Of a DNA stretch of 7,038 nucleotides, positions 1 to 5,488 are shown one piece after another. The DNA is from Nocardioides sp. (GTDB lineage: Bacteria > Actinomycetota > Actinomycetes > Propionibacteriales > Nocardioidaceae). Position 1 is the stretch's first letter, and each line of letters starts with the position of its first letter. The notes under the pieces are model-generated. The model was not told where the DNA came from. It saw only the letters and a program-made list of their open reading frames with translations, and searched no databases. The stretch covers positions 1 to 7,038 of the forward strand of contig JAHEXO010000112.1 of the NCBI GenBank assembly GCA_023252065.1, read 5' to 3'. A program made the translations under genes and the position numbers.

Positions 1-744
1 GCTCAGACCGTCATCGACGAGTTCATCACCTCGGGTGAGACCAAGTGGCGCCAGCAGTCCGGCGTCGTGCTGCTGCTCCCCCACGGCTACGAGGGCCAGG
101 GGCCCGACCACTCGTCGGCCCGCATCGAGCGGTGGCTGACGATGTGCGCCGACGAGGCGTTCGTGGTCGCGCAGCCGTCGACCCCCGCGTCGTACTTCCA
201 CCTGCTCCGGCAGCACTCCCTCGGCGAGATGCACCGGCCGATGGTGGTGTTCACGCCCAAGTCGATGCTCAAGCGCAAGGAGGCGGCCTCGCAGCCGGGT
301 GACTTCACCTCGGGCGAGTTCCGGCCGTTCATCCCCGACGACCACGCCGACCCCGAGCAGGTCGAGACCCTGCTGCTCTGCTCGGGCCGGGTCACCTGGG
401 ACCTGATGGTCGATCGCGGCAAGCGCGACGACGGCGACCGGTTCGCGATCGCCCGGGTCGAGCAGCTCTATCCGCGGCCGGTCGACGCGATCCGGGCCGA
501 GATCGCGCGCTACCCCCACCTCAAGCACGTCAGGTGGGTGCAGGACGAGCCGCTCAACATGGGCCCGTGGCCGCACTACGCGCTCAATGTGTGGCCCACG
601 CTCGGTCACGACGTCGAGCCGGTCACCCGGCCGGCCTGCTCGTCGCCCTCGGTCGGTACGGCGAAGCGTCACGCCGAGGAGCAGCGCGAGCTGATGGCCA
701 CGGCGTTCGACTCCTCCGACGACCGCGTCGAGTCGTCGTACTGA
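1..744 (+). CDS. kgd: 2-oxoglutarate dehydrogenase E1 / multifunctional 2-oxoglutarate decarboxylase, C-terminal fragment
   Basis: This is the last 247 residues of a gene that starts before the window; the reading frame is open from base 1 to the TGA at 742-744. The fragment matches the C-terminal part of actinobacterial Kgd/OdhA, a thiamine-diphosphate enzyme that oxidatively decarboxylates 2-oxoglutarate in the TCA cycle. Visible hallmarks are HGYEGQGPDHSSAR at fragment residues 28-41 (the conserved E1 segment rich in His and Gly), the PSTPASYFHLLR segment, VVFTPKSMLKRKEA, the EQLYPRP segment, and near the end QDEPLNMGPWPHY followed by SSPSVGTAKRHAEEQ, all typical of the E1 C-terminal domain. 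A short acidic tail of about 11 residues follows the usual family end. The succinyltransferase-like N-terminal domain seen in actinobacterial Kgd cannot be checked here. Two small genes follow closely on the same strand. Confidence 0.95.
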   Translation, partial: AQTVIDEFITSGETKWRQQSGVVLLLPHGYEGQGPDHSSARIERWLTMCADEAFVVAQPSTPASYFHLLRQHSLGEMHRPMVVFTPKSMLKRKEAASQPGDFTSGEFRPFIPDDHADPEQVETLLLCSGRVTWDLMVDRGKRDDGDRFAIARVEQLYPRPVDAIRAEIARYPHLKHVRWVQDEPLNMGPWPHYALNVWPTLGHDVEPVTRPACSSPSVGTAKRHAEEQRELMATAFDSSDDRVESSY

Positions 745-762
745 CGCGGGTCGGCTGGGCTC

Positions 763-939
763 ATGTACTTCACCGACCGCGGGATCGAGGAGCTCCAGCA
801 GCGCCGGGGTGACGAGGAGGTCACCCTGGCCTGGCTGGGCGAGCGGCTGCAGGAGTTCACCGACAGCCACCCGGAGTTCGAGACCGCGGTGGAGCGGTTC
901 GCGACCTGGCTCGCCCGTCTCGACGACCCCGAGGACTGA
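763..939 (+). CDS. DUF6104-type small conserved protein downstream of kgd
   Basis: A 58-residue ORF runs from ATG at 763 to TGA at 937-939, 18 nt after the kgd stop and 4 nt before the next gene. It begins MYFTDRGIEELQQRRGDEEV, continues with an amphipathic, charged stretch (WLGERLQEFTDSHPEFETAVERF) and ends WLARLDDPED. I recognise this as the short actinobacterial family annotated DUF6104, whose members begin MYFTDRGIEEL and end WLARLD. No signal peptide, membrane segment or cysteine is present, so a cytosolic, largely helical protein is likely. The Shine-Dalgarno sequence is poor, so translation may be coupled to kgd. Its function is unknown to me. The tight linkage to kgd suggests a role near 2-oxoglutarate metabolism, but that is inference. 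Confidence 0.88.
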   Translation: MYFTDRGIEELQQRRGDEEVTLAWLGERLQEFTDSHPEFETAVERFATWLARLDDPED

Positions 940-943
940 TCGC

Positions 944-1453
944 GTGAGCATCCCCGACGACCTCGGATACGACTTCCGGCGGCCGAACTCCTTCCAGGCC
1001 CTGGTGCAGCGGTTCGCCTCCACCCGGCCCGGCGCCTGGACGTTCTCGAAGACCGCTCGCCACCTCGACGACGCGGTGGGTCGCCTCAGCCGGGGCCGCA
1101 CCAGCGCGCCGCAGATCGTGGCCGGGCTGCCCGTGCTCGACGTCGTCACCACGGGTCGCAAGAGCGGGCTGCGTCGTACGACGCACCTGATCGCGGTCCC
1201 GGTCGACGGCACCCTCGCCCTGCTCGGCACCAACTTCGGCCAACCGTCGACGCCCGCGTGGGTGCTCAACCTCGAGGCCGACCCCAGGGCCACGGTCACC
1301 TACAAGCACCGCACCGTCGAGGCCGTCGCGCGGCCCGCGACCGAGGACGAGCACGCCCGGGTGCTGGCCGGCTCCGCCCACGTCTACAGCGGCTACCTGA
1401 AGTACCAGCAGCGGATCACCGCCCGCCGCCTCCGGATCTTCCTCCTCGAGTGA
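944..1453 (+). CDS. Ddn-like F420-dependent (nitroreductase family) oxidoreductase
   Basis: The protein has 169 residues. The GTG start at 944 is chosen because a GAGGA ribosome-binding site lies at 931-935 with an 8-nt spacer and because the sequence before it overlaps the preceding gene. Residues 69-82 (TTGRKSGLRRTTHL) and 95-114 (starting GTNFGQPSTPAW and ending NLEADP) are the two signature blocks of the Ddn/DUF385 family, the deazaflavin (F420)-dependent oxidoreductases related to Mycobacterium tuberculosis Rv3547. The first block contributes to binding of the cofactor phosphate in that family. The family has a split beta-barrel fold, and known members reduce quinones, nitro compounds or related substrates; the natural substrate here cannot be read from sequence. 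The roughly 55-residue N-terminal region before the barrel is Arg-rich and without a clear signal peptide. It is probably co-transcribed with kgd and the DUF6104-type gene. Confidence 0.9.
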   Translation: MSIPDDLGYDFRRPNSFQALVQRFASTRPGAWTFSKTARHLDDAVGRLSRGRTSAPQIVAGLPVLDVVTTGRKSGLRRTTHLIAVPVDGTLALLGTNFGQPSTPAWVLNLEADPRATVTYKHRTVEAVARPATEDEHARVLAGSAHVYSGYLKYQQRITARRLRIFLLE

Positions 1454-1497
1454 CGCTGACCCGGCGTTTGTGTCGTGACACAACTGCCAGGTCAGCG
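1454..1497. terminator. Near-perfect inverted repeat, candidate bidirectional terminator
   Basis: The 44 nt form an inverted repeat centred on GT at 1475-1476. The outer arms CGCTGACC (1454-1461) and GGTCAGCG (1490-1497) pair perfectly; a mismatch (1462/1489), three GC pairs, a wobble and a mismatch follow; the inner arms TTGTGTC (1468-1474) and GACACAA (1477-1483) pair perfectly. It begins on the base right after the TGA of the upstream gene and lies where two genes converge, which fits a bidirectional terminator. There is no T-tract, as is common in actinobacteria. It could equally be a dispersed palindromic repeat. Confidence 0.6.
1478..1497 (+). repeat. Direct repeat copy 1 (right arm of the inverted repeat)
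   Basis: The 20-mer acacaactgccaggtcagcg is present here and again at 1510-1529, with a 32-nt period and no mismatch. This copy is the right arm of the inverted repeat at 1454-1497. Confidence 0.85.
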
Positions 1498-1509
1498 CGT
1501 ATCCGGCGT

Positions 1510-1529
1510 ACACAACTGCCAGGTCAGCG
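1510..1529 (+). repeat. Direct repeat copy 2, overlapping the SDR stop codon
   Basis: Second exact copy of the 20-mer found at 1478-1497. It lacks a matching left arm of its own. Its last 6 nt (1524-1529), read on the minus strand as CGC TGA, give the final Arg codon and the stop codon of the SDR gene, so the repeat appears to set where that protein ends. Confidence 0.85.
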
Positions 1530-2219
1530 GGGGCGCCAGGGGACGAGCGGGCGCACCGTCACCTCGGGGATGGTCGCGTCGGGCGGCAGGTCGATCACGT
1601 GCAGCATCGTGGACACCACCGTCTCCGGCCGGATCCAGAAGGCGGGGTCGTAGGTCCGGCCCTCCTGCTCGTGCACCTTCTCCTGCATCGGCGTCGCGGT
1701 GCGCGACGGGAAGAGGGTGGTGACCCGCACGCCGTGGTCCATCTCCTCGGCGCGGAGCGAGTCGGCGAGGGCGCGCAGCCCGAACTTCGAGGCGGCGTAC
1801 GCCGACCACGACGCCCCCGCGGACAGCCCGGCCGCGGAGTTCACGAACACCACGAGACCGCGGGCGGCCCGCAGCGCCGGTAGGCAGGCGCGGGTGAGCA
1901 GGGCAGGCGAGATCAGGTTGACGTCCAGCTGCTCGCGCAGCTCGGGATAGGTGACCTCGGCGACCGGAGCCAGATCGACGACGCCGGCGACGTGCAGCAG
2001 CGAGTCGAGCCGGTCGGGCAGCCCGGTGAGACCCTCCAGGGACGCCGGGTCGGCCAGGTCGAGCACCAGCGTGTCCGCTCCGGGAAAACGCTCGCCGAGC
2101 TCGGCGGCGCGCTCAGGCGACCGGGCGGCCAGCACGAGGTGGTCGCCGCGTCCGTGCAGGGCCTCGGCGAGCGCGGCGCCGATCCCCGAGCCGGCCCCGG
2201 TGAGCAGGTGGGTCGTCAT
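1524..2219 (-). CDS. SDR-family NAD(P)-dependent oxidoreductase
   Basis: The protein has 231 residues, the usual length of a classical short-chain dehydrogenase/reductase. The Rossmann motif TGAGSGIG is at residues 7-14; R33 after the second strand favours NADP(H); D54 sits at the adenine-binding position. The catalytic set is complete: N101, S128 (in FVNSAAG), Y141 and K145 (YAASK). The usual NAG motif after strand 4 reads VAG (77-79), a tolerated variant. The substrate is not predictable. The ATG at 2219 overlaps the stop of the upstream MDR gene (ATGA), which points to translational coupling, and the stop codon lies inside a repeat copy at the 3' end. The C-terminal residues PEVTVRPLVPWRPR are compatible with a natural ending. 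Confidence 0.93.
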   Translation of the reverse strand: MTTHLLTGAGSGIGAALAEALHGRGDHLVLAARSPERAAELGERFPGADTLVLDLADPASLEGLTGLPDRLDSLLHVAGVVDLAPVAEVTYPELREQLDVNLISPALLTRACLPALRAARGLVVFVNSAAGLSAGASWSAYAASKFGLRALADSLRAEEMDHGVRVTTLFPSRTATPMQEKVHEQEGRTYDPAFWIRPETVVSTMLHVIDLPPDATIPEVTVRPLVPWRPR

Positions 2220-3184
2220 CGGGTGAACACGATCTTCCCGAACACGTCACCCTCCTGCATGGCGGCGAAGCCCTCGTGCGCGTCGGTCATCGGCAGCGTC
2301 CGGTCGACGAGCGGCCCGGTGCCGGTGGCGTCCAGCATCGAGACCAGCTGCGCCAGCTCGGTGCGGGTGCCCATCGTCGAGCCGATCACCTTGAGCTGGA
2401 GGAAGAAGATGCGGTTGAGCTCCGTCTGGTCGGGGTTGGGGCCGCTGGTCGCGCCACTGAGCACGACCGTGCCACCGGGTCGCAGCGAGCGCAGGGAGTG
2501 GTTCCAGGTCGCAGCGCCGACCGTCTCCATCACCGCGTCGACGCGCTCGGGCAGCCGGGCACCGGTCTCGTGGGCCTCGTGCGCGCCGATCTCCAGCGCC
2601 CGCGCGCGCTTGGCCTCGTCACGGCTGGTGACGCTCACGTGCAGGCCACCCGCCCGCCCCAGGGTGATCAGCGCGGTGGCGACGCCGCCACCGGCTCCCT
2701 GCACCAGGACGTGCTGGCCGGGTCGCAGGGCGCCCTGCACGAACAACATCCGGTACGCCGTGAGCCAGGCGGTCGGCAGGCACGCCGCCTCCTCGAAGGA
2801 GAGGGAGGCCGGCTTCGGCACCAGGTTGGCCTTCGGTACGGCGACCCGGTCGGCGAAGGTGCCCTGGTAGCGCTCCGACAGCAGCGAGCGCCGCGGGTCC
2901 TCGGTCTCGTCGCCCGACCACGCCGGGTCACCGATCACCGCGTGCACCAGCACCTCGTTGCCGTCCTCGTCGAGCCCGGCCGCGTCGCAGCCCAGGATCA
3001 TCGGCAGGGCGTCCTCACGCAGACCGACCCCACGCAGCGACCAGAGGTCGTGGTGGTTCAGCGCCGAGGCCTTGACCTCGACCGTGGTCCAGCCGTCGGG
3101 TACGTCGGGATCCGGCCGCTCGCCGACCACGAGCCCGGACAGCGGGTCGTCGGAGGAGAAGGACGAGGCGTAGACGGCGAACAT
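2216..3184 (-). CDS. MDR-superfamily zinc-binding dehydrogenase / quinone oxidoreductase homologue
   Basis: A 322-residue medium-chain dehydrogenase/reductase. The N-terminal GroES-like domain carries SALNHHDLW (40-48) and PMILGCDAAG (61-70). The nucleotide-binding domain carries VQGAGGGVAT (161-170), the AxxGxxG-type NADP site, followed by TSRDEAKRARALEIGA. The structural-zinc cysteine cluster is absent and the usual catalytic Cys is replaced in the NHHD segment, so despite the family name it is probably zinc-independent, closer to quinone oxidoreductases. The substrate is unknown. The ATG at 3184 follows the malic enzyme stop by 23 nt with only a weak AGGG as ribosome-binding site, and the stop overlaps the SDR start, so the two oxidoreductases are likely made together. 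Confidence 0.92.
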   Translation of the reverse strand: MFAVYASSFSSDDPLSGLVVGERPDPDVPDGWTTVEVKASALNHHDLWSLRGVGLREDALPMILGCDAAGLDEDGNEVLVHAVIGDPAWSGDETEDPRRSLLSERYQGTFADRVAVPKANLVPKPASLSFEEAACLPTAWLTAYRMLFVQGALRPGQHVLVQGAGGGVATALITLGRAGGLHVSVTSRDEAKRARALEIGAHEAHETGARLPERVDAVMETVGAATWNHSLRSLRPGGTVVLSGATSGPNPDQTELNRIFFLQLKVIGSTMGTRTELAQLVSMLDATGTGPLVDRTLPMTDAHEGFAAMQEGDVFGKIVFTR

Positions 3185-3207
3185 GCGTCGACCCTAGGGC
3201 CAGACTC

Positions 3208-4434
3208 TCAGCGGCGCGCGACGCCCTCCGCGCGTGCAGCCGCAGCGACGGCCGCCGAGACGGCGGGCCCGACCCGGGGGTCGAAGGGTGACGGCACGAT
3301 CAGGTCGTCGGCGAGGTCGTCACCGACCAGGTCGGCGAGCGCGTTCGCCGCGGCCAGTTTCATGCCCTCGGTGATGGCAGTGGCGTGGACGTCGAACGCC
3401 CCGCGGAAGATCCCGGGGAACGCGAGCACGTTGTTGATCTGGTTGGGGTAGTCCGACCGGCCGGTGGCCACGATCCGCGCATGGCGATGGGCGATCTCGA
3501 CCGGCACCTCGGGGATCGGGTTGGCCAGGCCGAACACGATCGCCTCGTCGGCCATGCTCGCCACCACCTCCTCGGCCACGGTGCCGCCAGAGACCCCGAT
3601 GTAGACGTCGGCGCCGGCCATCACGTCGGCGAGCGCGCCCGACCGGTCGTGGCGGTCGGCGGTCAGCGCGGCCAGCGCCTTCTTCACCGGTGTAAGGTCG
3701 GGACGCCGGGAGTTCACGACGCCCTGCCGGTCGACGACCGCGATGTCGCTCACCCCGGCGTTGAGCAGGATCCGGGCCACGGCCACGCCGGCCGCACCTG
3801 CTCCCGAGACCACCACCCGGGTGGTCTCGGCGGTGCGGCCGGTGAGGGCGAGCGCGTTGGTCAGCGCGGCCAGGGCGACGACGGCGGTGCCGTGCTGGTC
3901 GTCGTGGAAGACCGGGATGTCGAGCATCGCCTTGAGCCGTTCCTCGATCTCGAAGCACCGCGGCGCGGAGATGTCCTCGAGGTTGATGCCCCCGAAGCTC
4001 GGCGCGAGCCGGGCCACGGTCTCGATGATCTCCTCCACGTCGGTGGTCGCCAGGCAGATCGGCAGGGCGTCCACGCCACCGAACTGCTTGAACAGCACCG
4101 CCTTGCCCTCCATCACCGGCATCGCGGCGGCCGGGCCGATGTCGCCCAGGCCCAGCACGGCGGTCCCGTCGGTGACGACGGCGACGGTGTTGGGCACCCA
4201 CGTGTAGTGCTGGGTCAGCGACGGGTCGGCCGCGATCGCCTCGCAGACCCGGGCCACGCCGGGGGTGTAGGCCAGTGAGAGGTCGTCGCGGCTGCTCAGC
4301 CCGACGGTCGACCGGACCTCCATCTTGCCGCCGACGTGGAGATCGAAGACGGGGTCACCGGCGAACGGGTGCGACCCCGGCGGCGGGTCGGTGGGCTGGT
4401 CGTGGGGCGAAGTGCCGGCATCGGAGGCTGCCAC
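3208..4434 (-). CDS. NAD(P)-dependent malic enzyme
   Basis: The protein has 408 residues, the size of the short bacterial malic enzymes without the phosphotransacetylase tail. It oxidatively decarboxylates malate to pyruvate, linking the TCA cycle to pyruvate and reducing power. Seen in order: SLAYTPGVA (53-61, with catalytic Tyr56), [13 protein letters not shown] (108-120, with catalytic Lys111), [13 protein letters not shown] (149-161, metal ligands Glu153 and Asp154), FHDDQHGTA (176-184, with Asp178/Asp179), the nucleotide-binding GAGAAG (211-216), NPIPE (305-309) and [18 protein letters not shown] (329-346). NAD versus NADP preference is not decided. The GTG start at 4434 has no clear Shine-Dalgarno sequence and the first 24 residues are Pro-rich and unconserved, so the exact start is uncertain. 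It lies 66 nt after sodX and may share its transcript. Confidence 0.95.
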   Translation of the reverse strand: MAASDAGTSPHDQPTDPPPGSHPFAGDPVFDLHVGGKMEVRSTVGLSSRDDLSLAYTPGVARVCEAIAADPSLTQHYTWVPNTVAVVTDGTAVLGLGDIGPAAAMPVMEGKAVLFKQFGGVDALPICLATTDVEEIIETVARLAPSFGGINLEDISAPRCFEIEERLKAMLDIPVFHDDQHGTAVVALAALTNALALTGRTAETTRVVVSGAGAAGVAVARILLNAGVSDIAVVDRQGVVNSRRPDLTPVKKALAALTADRHDRSGALADVMAGADVYIGVSGGTVAEEVVASMADEAIVFGLANPIPEVPVEIAHRHARIVATGRSDYPNQINNVLAFPGIFRGAFDVHATAITEGMKLAAANALADLVGDDLADDLIVPSPFDPRVGPAVSAAVAAAARAEGVARR

Positions 4435-4500
4435 GGCGCCACTGTCGCACAGCCCGTACGGCGTGCCGGAACGGTGGGGCGGTCGTGGACAGCCGGGTGG

Positions 4501-4854
4501 TCACACCCGTCCAGGCCGCCGCCACAGCCGGACCAGCACCGTCGCCACCACGTCGGCCTCCGCGATCACCCCGCGATGACGGGAGTCGACCCCCACCTCG
4601 GGGTTGTCGCTGAGCAGCCACCAGCCCGGGTCGCCGGTGCGCGTCTCCCGGGCCTCGACCGCCCGCTTCACCGTGAGCACGCGGTCGGGAAACCGGGCCA
4701 GCACCAGCCGCCCGGTGGTGACCGGCGCGCCGTACTGCACGAGGAGGAGGTCGCCCGGGTGCAGGGTCGGCAGCATCGACCGACCGCGCACCCTCGCCAG
4801 CCCGCATAGCCGCACCGGCAGAGGGTACGAGGCGCGTCTGGAGAGGCTCGGCAC
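4501..4854 (-). CDS. sodX: Nickel-type superoxide dismutase maturation protease (S26 family)
   Basis: A signal-peptidase-like serine protease of 117 residues starting at GTG 4854. The catalytic Ser26 lies in GRSMLPTLHPGD (24-35) and the general-base Lys63 in VLTVKRAV (59-66), the Ser/Lys dyad of family S26; SDNPEVGVDSRHRGVI (82-97) is the conserved C-terminal box. There is no N-terminal membrane anchor, unlike ordinary signal peptidase I, so it probably acts in the cytosol. It is divergent from sodN, the conserved arrangement for SodX, which is thought to remove the SodN leader and expose its nickel-binding N-terminus. The frame stays open to 5010, but that would run through sodN. GTG 4815 is an alternative start that leaves 12 residues before Ser26; neither start has a good ribosome-binding site. 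Confidence 0.88.
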   Translation of the reverse strand: MPSLSRRASYPLPVRLCGLARVRGRSMLPTLHPGDLLLVQYGAPVTTGRLVLARFPDRVLTVKRAVEARETRTGDPGWWLLSDNPEVGVDSRHRGVIAEADVVATVLVRLWRRPGRV

Positions 4855-4866
4855 GCGGAGTAGTGT
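4839..4866 (+). promoter_or_regulatory. Possible sodN promoter
   Basis: TAGTGT at 4861-4866 fits the TANNNT form of a -10 box, and TGGAGA at 4839-4844, 16 nt upstream, matches four of six bases of a -35 box. This would give a leader of about 60 nt before the sodN ATG and place the promoter over the 5' end of sodX. The match is modest and I rank it as a hint only. Confidence 0.25.
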
Positions 4867-4921
4867 CCCAGTCCGAGGGCGCTCTCGCGCGCCCGTCTCC
4901 GACCACTCGCACCCACCAAGA

Positions 4922-4926
4922 GAGGA
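4922..4926 (+). promoter_or_regulatory. sodN ribosome-binding site
   Basis: GAGGA with a 5-nt spacer to the ATG at 4932. It decides the start: the frame is open further upstream, but this ATG begins the typical SodN leader MKLFAPTVEVSA. Confidence 0.75.
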
Positions 4927-4931
4927 CTCCG

Positions 4932-5327
4932 ATGAAGCTGTTCGCTCCCACCGTCGAGGTCTCGGCCCACTGCGACCTGCCCTGCGGCGTCTACGACCCG
5001 GCGCAGGCACGCATCGAGGCCGAGTCGATCAAGGCGATCATCGCCAAGGTCGCCGACAACGACGACCACGACTTCCGTACCCGCGCGATCCTGATCAAGG
5101 AGCAGCGCTCGGAGCTGGTCAAGCACCACCTCTGGGTGCTCTGGACCGACTACTTCAAGCCCCCGCACTTCGAGAAGTACCCGCAGCTGCACACGCTGGT
5201 CAACGAGGCCACCAAGCTGGCCGGCGCGACCGGCACCAAGGGCGAGATGGACGCCGGCAAGGCCGACGAGCTGCTCGCCAAGATCGACGAGATCGCCGAG
5301 ATCTTCTGGGAGACCAAGAAGTCCTGA
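4932..5327 (+). CDS. sodN: Nickel superoxide dismutase
   Basis: The precursor has 131 residues. It converts superoxide to hydrogen peroxide and oxygen using a nickel centre in the cytosol. The leader MKLFAPTVEVSA (1-12) is followed by the nickel hook HCDLPCGVYDP (13-23); after cleavage between A12 and H13 the ligands are His1, Cys2 and Cys6, with Tyr9 near the active site. The rest carries family blocks AQARIEAESIKAI, IKEQRSELVKHHLWVLWTDY, FKPPHFEKYPQLH and the terminal IFWETKKS, all as in Streptomyces SodN. It is divergent from sodX, the predicted leader protease. In Streptomyces this gene is nickel-controlled through the Nur regulator and a small RNA; I could not identify a Nur box here. 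The stop codon is the first part of a 25-nt repeated motif. Confidence 0.98.
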   Translation: MKLFAPTVEVSAHCDLPCGVYDPAQARIEAESIKAIIAKVADNDDHDFRTRAILIKEQRSELVKHHLWVLWTDYFKPPHFEKYPQLHTLVNEATKLAGATGTKGEMDAGKADELLAKIDEIAEIFWETKKS

Positions 5328-5349
5328 GCGCAGCTCACGACTTCTGGTC
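5325..5349 (+). repeat. Hairpin-tail motif copy A
   Basis: TGAGC (5325-5329), loop GCA, GCTCA (5333-5337), then CGACTTCTGGTC. The motif matches copy B at 5426-5450 at 21 of 25 positions; both arms of the 5-bp palindrome are identical in the two copies while the 3-nt loop differs. The first three bases are the sodN stop codon. Confidence 0.6.
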
Positions 5350-5353
5350 CTCA

Positions 5354-5385
5354 GTTGCGAGTGAGCGCCAGCGCGAACTCGCAAC
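5354..5385 (+). terminator. Hairpin downstream of sodN, candidate terminator
   Basis: Arms GTTGCGAGT (5354-5362) and ACTCGCAAC (5377-5385) pair over 9 bp. The interior adds a GCGC/GCGC pairing (5365-5368 with 5371-5374) around a CA centre, after two mismatches. It begins 27 nt after the sodN stop. No T-tract follows. The CGCAACCG at 5380-5387 is repeated at 5393-5400, so the left arm could also pair over 6 bp with the later copy. Confidence 0.55.
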
Positions 5386-5407
5386 CGTCTCCCGCAACCG
5401 CGGACCG

Positions 5408-5426
5408 ACGGTGACCGAAGCACCGT
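5408..5426 (+). other. Small hairpin in the sodN-rsbW gap
   Basis: ACGGTG (5408-5413) pairs with CACCGT (5421-5426) around the 7-nt loop ACCGAAG. It directly abuts, by one shared base, the second copy of the 25-nt motif. Role unknown; it could be part of a second terminator or an RNA processing signal. Confidence 0.4.
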
Positions 5427-5450
5427 GAGCTCCGCTCAGGATTTCTGGTC
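5426..5450 (+). repeat. Hairpin-tail motif copy B
   Basis: TGAGC (5426-5430), loop TCC, GCTCA (5434-5438), then GGATTTCTGGTC; exactly 101 nt after copy A. It lies about 40 nt before the likely start of the anti-sigma gene, so it may be an operator or part of the promoter/5' leader. Confidence 0.6.
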
Positions 5451-5476
5451 GCCGGAACGAGATTGTGGCGGACACG

Positions 5477-5482
5477 AAGGAG
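5477..5482 (+). promoter_or_regulatory. Ribosome-binding site of the RsbW-like gene
   Basis: AAGGAG with a 6-nt spacer to the ATG at 5489, an almost ideal Shine-Dalgarno sequence. It is the main argument for the 5489 start over GTG 5465 or ATG 5570. Confidence 0.6.
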
Positions 5483-5488
5483 AGTGAG

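Noticed and set aside
857..1513. Minus-strand open frame opposite the Ddn-like gene
   Set aside because: Low-complexity Arg/Gly/Asp-rich translation without family features. Its start lies in the palindromic repeat, which reads out as LTWQLC.
3192..3199. Palindrome CCCTAGGG between malic enzyme and the MDR gene
   Set aside because: An 8-bp palindrome without a loop or tail is too short to call an operator or terminator.
2276..3451. Long plus-strand open frame opposite the MDR gene
   Set aside because: It crosses from one minus-strand gene into the next and shows no recognisable domain; the MDR gene on the other strand is well supported.
3385..4278. Long plus-strand open frame antisense to malic enzyme
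   Set aside because: Its composition is the Gly/His/Arg/Asp-rich type expected from reading a high-GC gene backwards, and the minus strand holds a full set of malic enzyme motifs.
4855..5010. N-terminal extension of sodX up to 5010
   Set aside because: It would read through the sodN start and leader and gives an Arg-rich, unconserved sequence; SodX homologues begin shortly before the catalytic Ser.
5346..5352. Complementarity of GTCCTC in the sodN 3' region to the sodN ribosome-binding site
   Set aside because: Only 6 nt match, which is expected by chance; no extended pairing supports an antisense RNA.
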